From positions 62,001 through 126,000 of the forward strand of contig NZ_RSFW01000009.1 of the NCBI RefSeq assembly GCF_003937825.1: a stretch of DNA of 64,000 nucleotides. The letters are read 5' to 3'. The notes below the pieces were generated by a model, which was not told the DNA's origin, made no database searches, and worked only from the letters and a program-made list of their open reading frames with translations. This stretch comes from Mesobacillus subterraneus (lineage in GTDB: Bacteria > Bacillota > Bacilli > Bacillales > Cytobacillaceae). The position numbers and the translations under genes were made by a program. This document shows, piece by piece, positions 36,528 through 46,515 of this stretch (position 1 is its first letter; each line of letters starts with the position of its first letter).

Positions 36528-37536
36528 TAATATCATCTCCTCCGCCACGGGCGATGACAATCTCACCGGCTTCTTCCAGGCGTCTTATGATAGCTACAAT
36601 CCTTGATTGCGCTTCTTCTACATCACGAAGCCTTACTGGTCCCATGAACTCCATTTCATCCTGGAAGGTCTCTACCATACGTTTAGACATGTTCTTAAAG
36701 ACAATTTCTTTAACTTCATCACTTGATACTTTAAGAGCAAGCATGAGGTCTTCGTTTTCGCAGTCACGGATGACGCGCTGAATCGCACGGTTATCGAGTG
36801 TGACGATGTCTTCAAAGACAAACATCCTCTTTTTAATCTCTTCCGCAAGTTCAGGATCCTGGATCTCGAGGGCATCCAGTATGGTTCTTTCGGTCGCCCG
36901 ATCCACCCCATTCAAGACATCAACAACTGCCTCGATACCGCCTGTTTGTGTATAATCCTGAGTTACGGTGGCTGATAGTTTCCTTTCAAGAATTTGCTCA
37001 ACCTCATTGATGATCTCAGGAGACGTGCTGTCCATTACTGCAATCCTTCTTGCTATATCTGCCTGGACCTCCTGGGGCAACTCAGATAGAATTTGTCCTG
37101 CTTGCGCAGAATCTAAGTACGAAAGAATAAGTGCAATCGTTTGTGGATGCTCATTTTGGATGAAATTAAGAATTTGCCCAGCATCCGCTTTTCGTGCAAA
37201 ATCAAATGGCCTTACCTGAAGTGAAGATGTCAGCCTGTTAATGATGACAGCTGCCTGATCTGATCCCAGGGCTTTTTCAAGGACTGTCTTTGCATAGCCA
37301 ATCCCGCCTTGCGTAATATAATCCTGGGCCAGCGCGATATTGTGGAATTCTTCAAGGATTTCTTCCTTTGCCATAGAATCCACTTTCTTCACTCCGGATA
37401 TTTCGAGCGTCAATTTCTCTATTTCCTCTTCACTTAAGTGCTTGTAGACCGAAGCTGAGACATCGGGCCCAAGTGAGATCAGGAGGATTGCTGCCTTTTG
37501 CTTTCCAGTAAGTTCTTTCTGGTCTTTTCTTGCCAT
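36520..37536 (-). CDS. fliG: Flagellar motor switch protein FliG
   Basis: Rotor protein that transmits stator torque and sits on the MS ring. The three-domain layout is visible: N-terminal LTGKQKAAILLISLGPDVSA, middle EHPQTIALILSYL with the HPQT/EHPQ motif (about 125-137), and C-terminal torque helix with conserved charges, including RAIQRVIRDCE and FKNMSKRMVETFQDEMEFMG. Length 338, equal to B. subtilis. Start ATG 37536, with AGGAGGAGG just upstream; a longer frame begins inside fliF. Confidence 0.98.
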   Translation of the reverse strand: MARKDQKELTGKQKAAILLISLGPDVSASVYKHLSEEEIEKLTLEISGVKKVDSMAKEEILEEFHNIALAQDYITQGGIGYAKTVLEKALGSDQAAVIINRLTSSLQVRPFDFARKADAGQILNFIQNEHPQTIALILSYLDSAQAGQILSELPQEVQADIARRIAVMDSTSPEIINEVEQILERKLSATVTQDYTQTGGIEAVVDVLNGVDRATERTILDALEIQDPELAEEIKKRMFVFEDIVTLDNRAIQRVIRDCENEDLMLALKVSSDEVKEIVFKNMSKRMVETFQDEMEFMGPVRLRDVEEAQSRIVAIIRRLEEAGEIVIARGGGDDIIV

Positions 37537-37547
37537 AAATCCTCCTC

Positions 37548-39140
37548 CTACTCCTCGGAAATCCATGTCCGCAATAATTTTGCAAAATCCTCTGGCTTTT
37601 CCTTAGCCATTTTTTCCAGTTGTTTCTTTTTCATTGTGCCTTCTGTTTCAAATTCTTTATTTACATCCGGAACACGAATCGGTTCATACTTTTCTTCCAT
37701 AACATACTCTTCTTCTGCCTGGTCTTTTCTCGAACGCATAAACAGGAACAAGAGAATCACAATTCCTGCCAGCAGAAGGCCGCCAATCAGATATACCCAC
37801 CATGGAAGTTTTTCGACTACAGTATTTTCAAAAGTAACTTTTCCATTGAACGGCTGAACGGAAACGACGACTTTATCCTCGATCACTTCATCCGTAAGTT
37901 CTGTTCCAAGTGCCTGTTTGTCAATTGTTGTGCGGACAATCGTTCCGAGGATACGTGTAATGTCCTCAACCCTTTCCTGCGGCAAAGAATTTGGATCATC
38001 AGGAGTTGGCGGTTCAACCATTACCTGGATTCCTAAATCCCTGACCTTATAGGGGCTTTCCGTGATTTCCTTGCGGATCCGGCTGACCTCATTATTGATC
38101 GTTTCTTCTACTTTTTCGTAATCTCCGTTGCCGGTTGTGCCTTCAAGGTATTGGGCCCCAGTCGTTTCTCCCGGGTTTCCCCCTTCAGGCACACCGCCAG
38201 CTTGATCAGCATTACCTGTGAAGGTTTCTGTAATTCTCTGAGCGCTGATCGCTATTCCTTCCATATTTTCTTTATCAACTGGTTCAACGAGGTTTTCTTC
38301 TCTGTTTTCCTGGGTAAAGTCTACATCGGCAGTAACTGAAACTACGACCTTATCATGACCCATTAGAGTCCCAAGCATATTTTGAACCTGGCGCTGTACA
38401 TCTCTCTCAATCTGCTGTTTGATCTGGTGCTGCGATGCAAAAGTAGCGCCGCTGGAATTTTTTTCATTTTTTAAATCAAAATACTCAAAGAACTGATTCA
38501 TCATGACGATATTGTCTGTAGGAAGATTTGGAACACTTTTTGCAACGAGATGGTAAAGTGCAGTGATCTGCTCTTCCTTGAACTGGTACCCTGGACTCGT
38601 GTTAAGCACGATAGATGCTGATGCCTGTTCAGAACTATCATTCACGAAGATACCCTTTTCAGGAAGGTTGATCATGACCTTGGCGTCATTTACACCGTCA
38701 ATCCCTTTCATCAAGTCCGCCAGCTCTGATTGCATTGCTTCAAGCTTCAGAACATTGAATTCATTGTCCGTCATGCCCATCCCAGCGTTCTGGCTGAAAA
38801 ACGAATAGTCAATGCTTCCTGATTTCGGGATTCCTTCCGCTGCCAGTTCCACTTTCAAGCGGTCTACCGACTCCTCAGGAACAAGAATGGCCTTGCCCCC
38901 ATCTGCAATCTCTGATTTAACACCTCTGGCATCAAGGCTTTCTTTAATATTTCCTGTCTCAGCTGGAGAAAGATTGCTGTAGAGAGGAACCAGGGAGGTC
39001 CTGGTAGCGAAGAAGGCTGTAAGGACAGCAACCGCCAATACAAAGAAAAGAGACGCACCAAGACCAATTTTCTGCTTTCTGGTGCGCCCTTGCCAGAAAT
39101 CCTTCATTGTATGTATATACTTTTGAACGGTTTCTTTCAT
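37548..39140 (-). CDS. fliF: Flagellar MS-ring protein FliF
   Basis: Forms the membrane MS ring, the base of the flagellum. Two membrane helices: about residues 25-45 (IGLGASLFFVLAVAVLTAF) and about 443-465 (WWVYLIGGLLLAGIVILLF). Between them are the YscJ/FliF ring-building motifs, with VPLYSNLSPAETGNIK near residue 52 and RVHL-type strands, and a low-complexity Gly/Glu region (about 315-345). The cytoplasmic C-terminus, ending LLRTWISEE, binds FliG. Length 530 (B. subtilis 536). GGGGGA precedes the ATG. Confidence 0.98.
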   Translation of the reverse strand: MKETVQKYIHTMKDFWQGRTRKQKIGLGASLFFVLAVAVLTAFFATRTSLVPLYSNLSPAETGNIKESLDARGVKSEIADGGKAILVPEESVDRLKVELAAEGIPKSGSIDYSFFSQNAGMGMTDNEFNVLKLEAMQSELADLMKGIDGVNDAKVMINLPEKGIFVNDSSEQASASIVLNTSPGYQFKEEQITALYHLVAKSVPNLPTDNIVMMNQFFEYFDLKNEKNSSGATFASQHQIKQQIERDVQRQVQNMLGTLMGHDKVVVSVTADVDFTQENREENLVEPVDKENMEGIAISAQRITETFTGNADQAGGVPEGGNPGETTGAQYLEGTTGNGDYEKVEETINNEVSRIRKEITESPYKVRDLGIQVMVEPPTPDDPNSLPQERVEDITRILGTIVRTTIDKQALGTELTDEVIEDKVVVSVQPFNGKVTFENTVVEKLPWWVYLIGGLLLAGIVILLFLFMRSRKDQAEEEYVMEEKYEPIRVPDVNKEFETEGTMKKKQLEKMAKEKPEDFAKLLRTWISEE

Positions 39141-39218
39141 TTCAATCCCCCGGTTATTAAGTCTCTTCTTTTTATACAGCTAATAACCGATAAAATCATA
39201 GTTTTTAGCCAATTTCTA

Positions 39219-39530
39219 TTAAACTTGCATCCTCATCATTTCCTGGTATGCCTCTATCACTTTGTTCCTAACCTCGAGCGTGGCCTGTAGTGTAATGCTG
39301 GCCTTTTGGCTCGTGATCATTACCTGATGGAGATCCACATTCTCGCCGCGCGCCAATTTATTGGTCATAACATCCGACTGAAGCTGGGCTTCATTTAAAT
39401 TTTCAATTGATTTCTTAAGTACGGACGAAAAACTCTTTTGCGCTTCGTATGGTGTAGGTGTGGGAGTAGACACTTTTGCATCAAATGGCTTGACCATTTG
39501 ACTGACAGAATTAATCCCAGTCGGGTTCAT
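39219..39530 (-). CDS. fliE: Flagellar hook-basal body protein FliE
   Basis: Junction between MS ring and rod; first exported rod protein. 103 residues with the typical C-terminal helices: FSSVLKKSIENLNEAQLQSD (about 34-53), MTNKLARGENVDLHQVMI and TLEVRNKVIEAYQEMMRMQV at the end. GGAGAG precedes the ATG. Lies 14 nt after flgC and 78 nt before fliF. Confidence 0.97.
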   Translation of the reverse strand: MNPTGINSVSQMVKPFDAKVSTPTPTPYEAQKSFSSVLKKSIENLNEAQLQSDVMTNKLARGENVDLHQVMITSQKASITLQATLEVRNKVIEAYQEMMRMQV

Positions 39531-39544
39531 TTAGTTCGCTCTCC

Positions 39545-39994
39545 TTACTTTCCGATTTCAAGTGCTTTCATCATCATGCTCTTGGAAGCGTTGAATACCG
39601 TCACATTCGCTTCATAGGATCGAGTGGCACTTATTAGATCAACCATTTCCCTCAATGGATCAACATTAGGATAAGCCACATACCCTTCAGCATTTGCATC
39701 CGGATGTTCAGGATCATAAACCATTTTCAGGGGATTTTCCCTATCCTCAATGATTCTGCTGACTTTTACTCCGTTTCCTGCACCTGCATTCTCTGTTCTC
39801 CCCATTGCCTTATTCAAAAATGAAGAAAAGCTTCCTTCCTTTGGTTCGAGGACAACCATTTTCCTTCGGTATGGCTCTCCATTCACTCCGCGGGTAGAAT
39901 CAACATTCGCCATATTGGAGGAAATCACATCCATTCTCAGCCGCTGTGCGGTCAGAGCAGATGCAGTTGTATTCATGCTATGAAAGATTGTCAC
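39545..39994 (-). CDS. flgC: Flagellar basal-body rod protein FlgC
   Basis: Proximal rod protein. N-terminal axial motif with SALTAQRLRMDVISSNMANV (about 12-31) and the following DSTRGVNGEPYRRK; C-terminal PLREMVDLISATRSYEANVT. Length 149 (B. subtilis 150). The start codon is GTG at 39994 with GGAGG upstream in the end of flgB, 2 nt after the flgB stop. Confidence 0.97.
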   Translation of the reverse strand: MTIFHSMNTTASALTAQRLRMDVISSNMANVDSTRGVNGEPYRRKMVVLEPKEGSFSSFLNKAMGRTENAGAGNGVKVSRIIEDRENPLKMVYDPEHPDANAEGYVAYPNVDPLREMVDLISATRSYEANVTVFNASKSMMMKALEIGK

Positions 39995-39996
39995 GA

Positions 39997-40392
39997 TTAC
40001 TTTCCTCCTCGTATGACTGATTGAAGCGAATTGAACTTGCCATTAATTCTCTCGGTCAGTGCATTGTAATAAATTTGATTGGCTGCGAGGTCGGCCATTT
40101 CTTTATCCAAATCGACACTGTTTCCATTTTCGTTGTAATTCACATTTTGCTTTGTGATCGTTCCAGATGAACGGCCCATCCTGCTGCTGAAATCATAGTG
40201 CCGGGCATCGGATCTATTTGCTTGAAAGGACTGCCCCATCGCCTGCTCGAATACTGCTTTAAATGAAACATCCTTTGCTTTGTAATTGGGGGTATCAACA
40301 TTTGCGATATTCTGCGATATGACCTTTTGTTTGGCAGAAGAATAGTTCAACGCATGTTCGAGAGTTGATACTGTATTAGAAAACAACTTCAA
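39997..40392 (-). CDS. flgB: Flagellar basal-body rod protein FlgB
   Basis: First gene of the fla/che operon; proximal rod protein. The N-terminal axial motif is SSAKQKVISQNIANVDTPNY (about 20-39), then the exposed variable loop and a C-terminal helix with NQIYYNALTERINGKFN. Start chosen is TTG at 40392 (MKLFSNTV, 131 residues; B. subtilis 129) because AGAGAGGTG lies 6 nt upstream; the longer GTG start at 40419 has no ribosome site. A rare TTG start at the first gene would lower initiation and could tune the whole operon's translation. Confidence 0.93.
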   Translation of the reverse strand: MKLFSNTVSTLEHALNYSSAKQKVISQNIANVDTPNYKAKDVSFKAVFEQAMGQSFQANRSDARHYDFSSRMGRSSGTITKQNVNYNENGNSVDLDKEMADLAANQIYYNALTERINGKFNSLQSVIRGGK

Positions 40393-40428
40393 TCTTTGCA
40401 CCTCTCTCAATTGCCACACTGGATTATT

Positions 40429-40459
40429 TTGCTGAATTTTGTAATTCCTTGCTGAATTT
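40429..40459 (-). promoter_or_regulatory. Tandem 11-bp repeats in the flgB leader (possible operator)
   Basis: AAATTCAGCAA occurs twice on the transcribed strand, at 40449-40459 and 40429-40439, start to start 20 bp apart, about two helical turns. They cover the predicted transcription start and leader. The downstream copy with its flank matches the CodY box (AATTTTCWGAAAATT) at about 11 of 15 positions. CodY represses fla/che in B. subtilis, so an operator is plausible but unproven. Confidence 0.45.
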
Positions 40460-40463
40460 CGTC

Positions 40464-40492
40464 ATTATAGTCCTAATTGTAAAGAATCTGAA
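40464..40492 (-). promoter_or_regulatory. Probable SigA promoter of the fla/che operon
   Basis: Perfect -10 TATAAT (40464-40469), 17-bp spacer, -35 TTCAGA (40487-40492), four of six consensus bases. The expected start is near 40457, about 65 nt before flgB. I did not find a good SigD box (TAAA-N15-GCCGATAT) in the gap up to codY; the AT-rich interval 40493-40895 shows no gene. Confidence 0.65.
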
Positions 40493-40895
40493 ATAATCTG
40501 TCTATGTACTTTCGGTTAATTTTTGTCGTGCATAGTGCCTATTTTTTAAAACAGTTCAAAAGACCTATAACTTTACTAAATTTTATATTTTTATTAAAAA
40601 AAGCCATATTAATGTAAACCATTTATAGAAAACTAGTTAAAAGGTCATGGTTTTTATCGTAGTAATAACTTCCAACAAGGTTATATGGCCTATTATTAAA
40701 GTTAATAATTTCCAGTCTTGTCATTATTCATTTCTCCTCAAGCGTCCATCTCAAAGCACCCATGTAAAATTAGAGAAATGAATTTGTAACATTACTAAAT
40801 TGTTAAATCACTGGGTTTTGTTATTTCTTCATAACTTTTTTCTATGCTTACAATCTTATTTTTGTGGAGTTGAGATCATTAAGATTCTTAACAAT

Positions 40896-40929
40896 AAAAA
40901 AACCGCTGGAATCAAATCCAGCGGTTTTT
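40896..40929 (-). terminator. Terminator after codY
   Basis: Minus-strand stem AAACCGCTGGATT / ATTCCAGCGGTTT with a small loop and a run of T. The sequence is near symmetric with A- and T-tracts on both sides, so it could work in both directions. It isolates codY from the fla/che promoter. Confidence 0.9.
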
Positions 40930-40936
40930 CATTTAT

Positions 40937-41716
40937 TTAGTTGCTTTTCAGCTTTTCAAGTTCAAACAAGAACTTGTCATTCAATACTTTGATATATGTT
41001 CCTTTCATACCAAGGGAACGGGATTCGATTACGCCTGCACTCTCGAGCTTGCGAAGCGCGTTTACGATCACAGAACGTGTGATGCCGACTCTGTCAGCGA
41101 TTTTTGACGCTACAAGCAGGCCTTCCTTGCCGTTTAGTTCTTCAAAAATATGTTCAATTGCTTCCAGTTCACTGTATGACAGAGAACTGATTGCCATTTG
41201 GACAACCGCTTTGCTGCGTGCTTCGTCTTCAATTTCTTCAGCCTTTTCACGAAGGATTTCCATCCCTACAACTGTTGCACCGTATTCAGCAAGAATCAGG
41301 TCATCATCATGGAATTGCTCTTCGAGGCGAGCCAGGATCAATGTTCCAAGCCGCTCACCGCCACCGATGATCGGCACGATTGTTGTGAGGCCATTCTTGA
41401 ACAAGTCTCTGTTTTCTACAGGGAATGCTGTATACTCACTGTTAACATCAAGGTTTGAAGACGTCTCCTGGATGTTGAAGAGATTCTTTGTATACTCTTC
41501 AGGGAACTGGCGGTCCTCCAGCATTTTTACCATGCGCTCATTCTCGATTTGCTGGTTGATAGCGAAGCCCAGCAGTTTACCACGACGGCTGACAACAAAA
41601 ATGTTGGCTTCGATTACTTCGCTTAGGGTTTCTGACATTTCTTTAAAGTTTACCGGTTTGCCGGCAGCTTTTTGGAGCAGGGCATTAATTTTTCTAGTTT
41701 TTGATAGTAAGTCCAT
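40937..41716 (-). CDS. codY: GTP- and isoleucine-sensing global regulator CodY
   Basis: Represses many stationary-phase genes when GTP and branched-chain amino acids are high. N-terminal GAF ligand domain (about 1-155) starting [17 protein letters not shown]-terminal winged helix with [20 protein letters not shown] (about 203-222), the invariant DNA-reading helix of the family. Length 259, as in all Bacillus CodY. AGGAGG precedes the ATG. Last of xerC-hslV-hslU-codY; the fla/che operon, a CodY target in B. subtilis, starts 545 bp further on. Confidence 0.98.
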   Translation of the reverse strand: MDLLSKTRKINALLQKAAGKPVNFKEMSETLSEVIEANIFVVSRRGKLLGFAINQQIENERMVKMLEDRQFPEEYTKNLFNIQETSSNLDVNSEYTAFPVENRDLFKNGLTTIVPIIGGGERLGTLILARLEEQFHDDDLILAEYGATVVGMEILREKAEEIEDEARSKAVVQMAISSLSYSELEAIEHIFEELNGKEGLLVASKIADRVGITRSVIVNALRKLESAGVIESRSLGMKGTYIKVLNDKFLFELEKLKSN

Positions 41717-41847
41717 TATTTCTTCCTCCTATTTGCTTCAACAAAACATACATTTTATTTCAATCAATTGGCCTTGTTTCTTTACTCAAGCACAATAGGC
41801 AGCCTTTATTTGTCTACCCTATTGCGTATGTGTTAAAACGATAAACC

Positions 41848-43251
41848 TTATAATATGAACTGGCTCAGGTCCTTATTTCTTGATATCGCACCCAGCTTTT
41901 CCTCTACATATTGCGGAGTGATCGCAACCTTCTCCAAGTTAATATCCGGCGCTTCGTAGCTGAGATCCTCAAGAAGCTTCTCCAGGATTGTCTGCAGCCT
42001 TCTGGCTCCGATATTGTCGGTATTCTGGTTCACTTCATAAGCAACTTCAGCTATCTTACGAATAGCATCGTCAGAAAATTCAATTTGTATACCTTCTGTT
42101 TCCAATAAAGCTTGATATTGCTTCGTAAGTGCGTTATCAGGCTCAACAAGGATTCTGTAAAAGTCTTCGACAGTCAGTTTCGTCAGCTCTACGCGGATTG
42201 GGAAACGCCCTTGCAATTCAGGTATCAAATCAGACGGCTTTGCCATATGGAAAGCTCCTGCAGCGATAAATAGAATATGGTCGGTTTTCACTGGGCCATA
42301 TTTTGTATTGACGGTTGAACCTTCAACTACGGGAAGGATATCCCTTTGCACGCCCTCGCGCGAGACATCCGCACTGGAACTGCCGGTATTCTTGCTGGCA
42401 ATCTTATCGATTTCATCGATGAAGATAATGCCTGCCTGTTCAGCACGTGCAGTAGCCTCCTGTGTTACTTCATCCATATCAATCAGCTTTTGAGCCTCTT
42501 CATTGATCAGCACTTTTCTTGCCTCACGGACAGGCAGCTTGCGTTTCTTCCGTTTTTTTGGCATAAGGCCGCCTAAAGCGTCCTGCATATTCATACCCAT
42601 TTGTTCCATCCCTGAGCCCTGGAGCATGTCAAACATGGACGGAACCTGCTCTTCGACTTCTACCGTTACCATTTCATCTTCAAGTTCGCCAAGATCCAGC
42701 TTTTGCTTAATAATCTTGCGTTTTTCATATAAACCCAGATCTTCAGCCTGTGTATTCTCTTGTTCAGGCTGCTGTCCTCCGCCAAAAAGCATTTCCAATG
42801 GATTTTTATAATTCACCGATTTCTTTGCCGAAGGAACAAGCAACTCGACAAGACGACGATTCGCGTTTTCTTCTGCAGGTTCTTTAACACGCTGCATTTT
42901 CTCTTCTTTGACGAGTCTGATTGATGTTTCAACCAGATCCCTGACCATTGACTCTACATCCCTGCCTACATATCCGACTTCAGTGAACTTGGTTGCTTCG
43001 ACCTTTACAAACGGAGCACCAACAAGCTTTGCCATCCTTCTTGCAATTTCAGTTTTACCTACCCCTGTTGGACCAATCATCAAAATATTTTTTGGAATGA
43101 CTTCATCTCTGATGTTTTCAGCGAGCAAGCCCCTGCGGTATCTGTTTCTTAGAGCTACTGCAACAGCTTTTTTAGCATCTTTCTGGCCGACAATATATTG
43201 ATCCAGCCGTTCCACGATTTGCCTTGGAGTTAAACTTGTCGTTTGTTTCAC
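41848..43251 (-). CDS. hslU: ATP-dependent protease ATPase HslU (ClpY/CodX)
   Basis: AAA+ unfoldase that feeds substrates to HslV. N-terminal [20 protein letters not shown] (about 8-27), Walker [10 protein letters not shown] (about 60), Walker [12 protein letters not shown], a charged I-domain (about 110-245) and the C-terminal tail ending in SQFIL that docks into HslV. Start is GTG at 43251 with GGAG 8 nt upstream, giving 467 residues, equal to B. subtilis. A 25-codon longer frame overlaps hslV and has no ribosome site. Confidence 0.97.
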   Translation of the reverse strand: MKQTTSLTPRQIVERLDQYIVGQKDAKKAVAVALRNRYRRGLLAENIRDEVIPKNILMIGPTGVGKTEIARRMAKLVGAPFVKVEATKFTEVGYVGRDVESMVRDLVETSIRLVKEEKMQRVKEPAEENANRRLVELLVPSAKKSVNYKNPLEMLFGGGQQPEQENTQAEDLGLYEKRKIIKQKLDLGELEDEMVTVEVEEQVPSMFDMLQGSGMEQMGMNMQDALGGLMPKKRKKRKLPVREARKVLINEEAQKLIDMDEVTQEATARAEQAGIIFIDEIDKIASKNTGSSSADVSREGVQRDILPVVEGSTVNTKYGPVKTDHILFIAAGAFHMAKPSDLIPELQGRFPIRVELTKLTVEDFYRILVEPDNALTKQYQALLETEGIQIEFSDDAIRKIAEVAYEVNQNTDNIGARRLQTILEKLLEDLSYEAPDINLEKVAITPQYVEEKLGAISRNKDLSQFIL

Positions 43252-43270
43252 ACCCACCACTCCTTTTCCG

Positions 43271-43813
43271 TTACAGTTCTTCCACAATGATATTGTGGTT
43301 TGTGTAGACACAAATGTCAGCAGCAATTTCCAAAGATGATTTTGCGATTTCCTTTGCGGTTAGATGTTCACCAGCATATTGCTTTAACGCCCGGCCGGCA
43401 GACAGAGCATAATTCCCGCCTGAACCGATCGCCAAAATACCGTCATCAGGCTCGATGACTTCTCCGGTACCAGAAATCAGCAGCATATCCTGGTCATTCA
43501 TGACAATCAGCATGGCTTCAAGCCTTCTAAGGACTTTGTCACTTCGCCACTGTTTCGCCAGTTCGACAGCCGCCCTCTGAAGATTACCGTTGAACTCCTC
43601 GAGTTTCCCTTCAAACATTTCGAATAAGGTGAACGCATCCGCTACGGAACCTGCGAATCCTGCTATCACTTTACCATTAAACAACTTGCGGACCTTTTTG
43701 GCTGTATGTTTCATCACTACAGCATTCCCAAAGGTTACCTGACCATCTCCTGACATAGCGCATTGGCCTTTATGCTGAACAGCAAATATCGTTGTAGCGT
43801 GGAATTCTGACAT
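43271..43813 (-). CDS. hslV: ATP-dependent protease peptidase subunit HslV (ClpQ/CodW)
   Basis: Proteasome-like Ntn peptidase, 180 residues. The N-terminus is [16 protein letters not shown]: the conserved Thr-Thr of most HslV is preceded by five residues, as in B. subtilis CodW, where Ser2 after Met removal has been reported as the nucleophile. SGDGQVTFG (about 20-28), [20 protein letters not shown] and [14 protein letters not shown] are family hallmarks. AAGGAGG before the ATG. Between xerC and hslU. Confidence 0.97.
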   Translation of the reverse strand: MSEFHATTIFAVQHKGQCAMSGDGQVTFGNAVVMKHTAKKVRKLFNGKVIAGFAGSVADAFTLFEMFEGKLEEFNGNLQRAAVELAKQWRSDKVLRRLEAMLIVMNDQDMLLISGTGEVIEPDDGILAIGSGGNYALSAGRALKQYAGEHLTAKEIAKSSLEIAADICVYTNHNIIVEEL

Positions 43814-43833
43814 ATTTTCGTCCTCCTTCTGGC

Positions 43834-44736
43834 TTATGCCCTCGGGTGATGTGACATATAGATATTGCGTAAATGCTCTTTCGTTACATGAGTGTACACT
43901 TGCGTCGAAGACAAAAACGCATGGCCGAGCAGCTCCTGGACCGTCCTCATATCTGCTCCATTGCTCATCATATGGGTGGCAAATGAGTGGCGCAATTTAT
44001 GGGGATGGATTTTCCCGGTCAACGCAGATTGATCGATCAATTTATTCAGCACGTCCCTGATTCCCCTGTCGGTCAGCGGTCCGCCCCTGAAATTGATGAA
44101 CAGTTGGCCGTGGTCGTCCTTATCTTTCAGCAATTCAGGTCTTCCATTCTTTATGTAGTCCTCAAGTGCGTCATGGGCAAAACTGCCGAAAGGCACATAC
44201 CTTTCTTTTTTCCTTTTACCATGAACTAAAACAGTGGACAAAGAAAAATCTATGTCCCTCATGTGAATTTTGCAGCATTCACCAACACGAATCCCTGTAG
44301 CATAAAGCAGCTCCAAAAGTGCTTTATTCCTTTTTCCTAAGGCAGTTTCCGTTTCGCAGGCCTGGAATAGCTGTGCGAGTTCTTCTTCATAAAAAAAATC
44401 AGGCAACCGCTTTTCCAGTTTTGGAATCGACACAAGGGAAAAAGGATTATCCTCTACGATTCTTTCTCGAAGCAGGAACTTGTAGAAACTGCGCATGCAA
44501 GAAATCTTACGGGCTACCGATTTCCGTGATAACTGCTGCTCGAACAAATTTGTAAGGTAAATCCTTGTATCAGAGTATTCAACATCATCTAAATGATCCA
44601 ATCCTTGTTCAGACATGAACAAAAAAAATTCCCTAATATCATGTTGATAATGTTCAATTGTATATTGTGAGTAATTTTTCTCAATTTGTAAATATTCTAT
44701 AAATAACTTTAAAGAATTGTTCACATTTTGTTCCAT
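43834..44736 (-). CDS. xerC: Tyrosine recombinase XerC (CodV)
   Basis: Site-specific recombinase that resolves chromosome dimers at dif with XerD/RipX. N-terminal SAM-like core-binding domain (to about 90). Catalytic residues: Arg in YATGIRVGE (about 147), [10 protein letters not shown] (about 241-250) with His-x-x-Arg, His in LGHAFLSS, and the nucleophile Tyr in TQVYTHV (about 279). Length 300 (B. subtilis 304). GAGGTG before the ATG. First gene of the cod operon. Confidence 0.96.
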   Translation of the reverse strand: MEQNVNNSLKLFIEYLQIEKNYSQYTIEHYQHDIREFFLFMSEQGLDHLDDVEYSDTRIYLTNLFEQQLSRKSVARKISCMRSFYKFLLRERIVEDNPFSLVSIPKLEKRLPDFFYEEELAQLFQACETETALGKRNKALLELLYATGIRVGECCKIHMRDIDFSLSTVLVHGKRKKERYVPFGSFAHDALEDYIKNGRPELLKDKDDHGQLFINFRGGPLTDRGIRDVLNKLIDQSALTGKIHPHKLRHSFATHMMSNGADMRTVQELLGHAFLSSTQVYTHVTKEHLRNIYMSHHPRA

Positions 44737-44796
44737 CTTATCACCTCACAAGGGCTACTAAATAGTATCATATTTATATAGCCCTCGCAATAGAAA

Positions 44797-46104
44797 TTAC
44801 AAATTTTTCACAAATTTCTGAATTGTTCCCAATGCTCTGGAAGCATGCTTCTCGTTGCGTTCTTGCTTGCCCTTGATCTTTTCAGGCAGCTCTGGGAAAA
44901 GTCCAAAGTTCGCGTTCATCGGCTGGAAGTTTTTCGCGCTTGTCGTCGTGATATATCGTGCCATGCTTCCCATTGCCGTTTCATGAGGGAAGTCAACCGG
45001 CTCTTCTCCAGCAACCAGACGTGCCGCATTGATACCGGCAACCAATCCGCTTGCTGCAGATTCCACATACCCTTCAACACCTGTCATCTGTCCTGCAAAG
45101 AAAAGGTCTTCCCTGTTCCTGAACTGATACGTCGCCTTCAATACTTTCGGAGAATTGATGAACGTATTGCGGTGCATGACACCATAGCGGACAATCTCAG
45201 CGTTTTCCAGACCGGGGATCAGTCGGAGCACTTCTTTCTGCGGTCCCCATTTTAGATGCGTCTGGAAGCCAACAATATTGTAAAGAGTTCCTGCAGCATC
45301 ATCCTGGCGCAGCTGCACGACTGCAAATGGTCGCTTCCCTGTCTTCGGATCTTCAAGGCCAACCGGCTTCATAGGGCCGAACAGCATCGTCTTTCTTCCT
45401 CTTTGTGCCATGACTTCAATAGGCATGCATCCTTCAAAGAAAATTTCTTTTTCGAATTCCTTAAGCGGGACAGTTTCAGCTGCAATCAGCGCTTCATAAA
45501 AACGGTCGAATTCTTCCTCTGTCATCGGACAGTTAAGGTATGCCGCTTCCCCTTTATCATATCTGGACTTAAGGTAAACCTTATTCATGTCGATGCTGTC
45601 TTTTTCGATGATTGGTGCTGCAGCGTCATAGAAATATAAATATTCCTCGCCCGTAAGCTCTTTTAATTGCTGAGACAAGGCTGGACTGGTCAATGGTCCG
45701 GTCGCAATAATGGTAGGTCCTTCTGGTATTTCAGTGATTTCTTCATTAATTACGGTGACGTTGGGATGTTCTTTTACAGATTTAGTGACATGTGCAGCGA
45801 ATTCATGGCGGTCTACTGCCAGCGCACCGCCTGCCGGCACTGCGCAAGCATCAGCAGCGCCGATGATGACAGAGTTCAGCTTGCGCATCTCTTCCTTCAA
45901 TACTCCTACCGCATTCGTTAACGTGTTTGCACGCAATGAGTTGCTGCATACAAGCTCCGCAAATTTATCTGTATGGTGAGCAGGTGTTTGCTTGACCGGC
46001 CTCATTTCATAAAGTCTGACCTTAATGCCTCGCTCAGCAAGCTGCCATGCAGCTTCACTTCCCGCCAATCCGGCACCAACGACATTTACAATTGCTTCTG
46101 TCAT
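44797..46104 (-). CDS. trmFO: Folate-dependent tRNA (uracil-5-)-methyltransferase TrmFO (Gid)
   Basis: Flavoprotein that makes ribothymidine at position 54 of tRNA using methylene-tetrahydrofolate. FAD-binding [11 protein letters not shown] at residues 10-20; the family segment [20 protein letters not shown] (about 48-67) has the conserved Cys; the C-terminal [17 protein letters not shown] (about 335-351) also contacts FAD. Length 435, as in Bacillus. AGGAGG before the ATG. Between topA and xerC, the usual order, but with a ~640-bp gap upstream that holds a repeat element. Confidence 0.97.
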   Translation of the reverse strand: MTEAIVNVVGAGLAGSEAAWQLAERGIKVRLYEMRPVKQTPAHHTDKFAELVCSNSLRANTLTNAVGVLKEEMRKLNSVIIGAADACAVPAGGALAVDRHEFAAHVTKSVKEHPNVTVINEEITEIPEGPTIIATGPLTSPALSQQLKELTGEEYLYFYDAAAPIIEKDSIDMNKVYLKSRYDKGEAAYLNCPMTEEEFDRFYEALIAAETVPLKEFEKEIFFEGCMPIEVMAQRGRKTMLFGPMKPVGLEDPKTGKRPFAVVQLRQDDAAGTLYNIVGFQTHLKWGPQKEVLRLIPGLENAEIVRYGVMHRNTFINSPKVLKATYQFRNREDLFFAGQMTGVEGYVESAASGLVAGINAARLVAGEEPVDFPHETAMGSMARYITTTSAKNFQPMNANFGLFPELPEKIKGKQERNEKHASRALGTIQKFVKNL

Positions 46105-46277
46105 TTTTATTTCCTCCAGTAACTAATATGATTGTCTATTGTGATCAGGTGTGTTCGCTCAAGTATTCAATATAAAGCCACAGCCTATTCCAAAAGCTCT
46201 ATTATACCATTTGCATTTACATAAATCTTCTATTATATAAGCCATTCTGGTCAACTTCATTGCTTTTTAACAATTAA

Positions 46278-46515
46278 GCTCTGTTAATTTGGCTGTTGAT
46301 TTCCGTTCCAGGCGCTTCGCTTTCCGCGGGCTGGCGGTGAGCCTCCTCGCCGCCGTTGGCGTCTGCGGGGTCTCACCTGTCCAGCTGATCCCGCAGGAAA
46401 TTTGCTTCCTCGAACCTGCCCACGCACGATGGAAAGGCGTCAGCATTTTCGGAGGAGTCTAAGCGCCTTCCACTACAATCAACAGGTGAATATCAAAAAT
46501 TGTCTTTAACAGAGC
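46278..46515. repeat. MITE-like intergenic repeat, copy 1 (between topA and trmFO)
   Basis: A 238-bp element bounded by perfect 10-bp terminal inverted repeats, GCTCTGTTAA at 46278-46287 and TTAACAGAGC at 46506-46515. The interior is GC-rich and can fold (GGTGAG / CTCACC, GGCGG / CCGCC). The reverse complement of nearly the whole unit recurs at 59402-59648. No protein is encoded. A small non-autonomous mobile element or a structured intergenic repeat are both possible. The remaining parts of the topA-trmFO gap (46105-46277, 46516-46711) show no gene. Confidence 0.85.

Noticed and set aside
40493-40895. AT-rich gap before flgB, searched for a SigD promoter or small gene
   Set aside because: No good TAAA-N15-GCCGATAT match and no frame with a ribosome site was found; only weak SigA-like boxes were seen.
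40941-41798. Plus-strand open frame of about 285 codons opposite codY
   Set aside because: Fully antisense to CodY, which is certain; the translation has no family pattern and reflects codon bias of the real strand.
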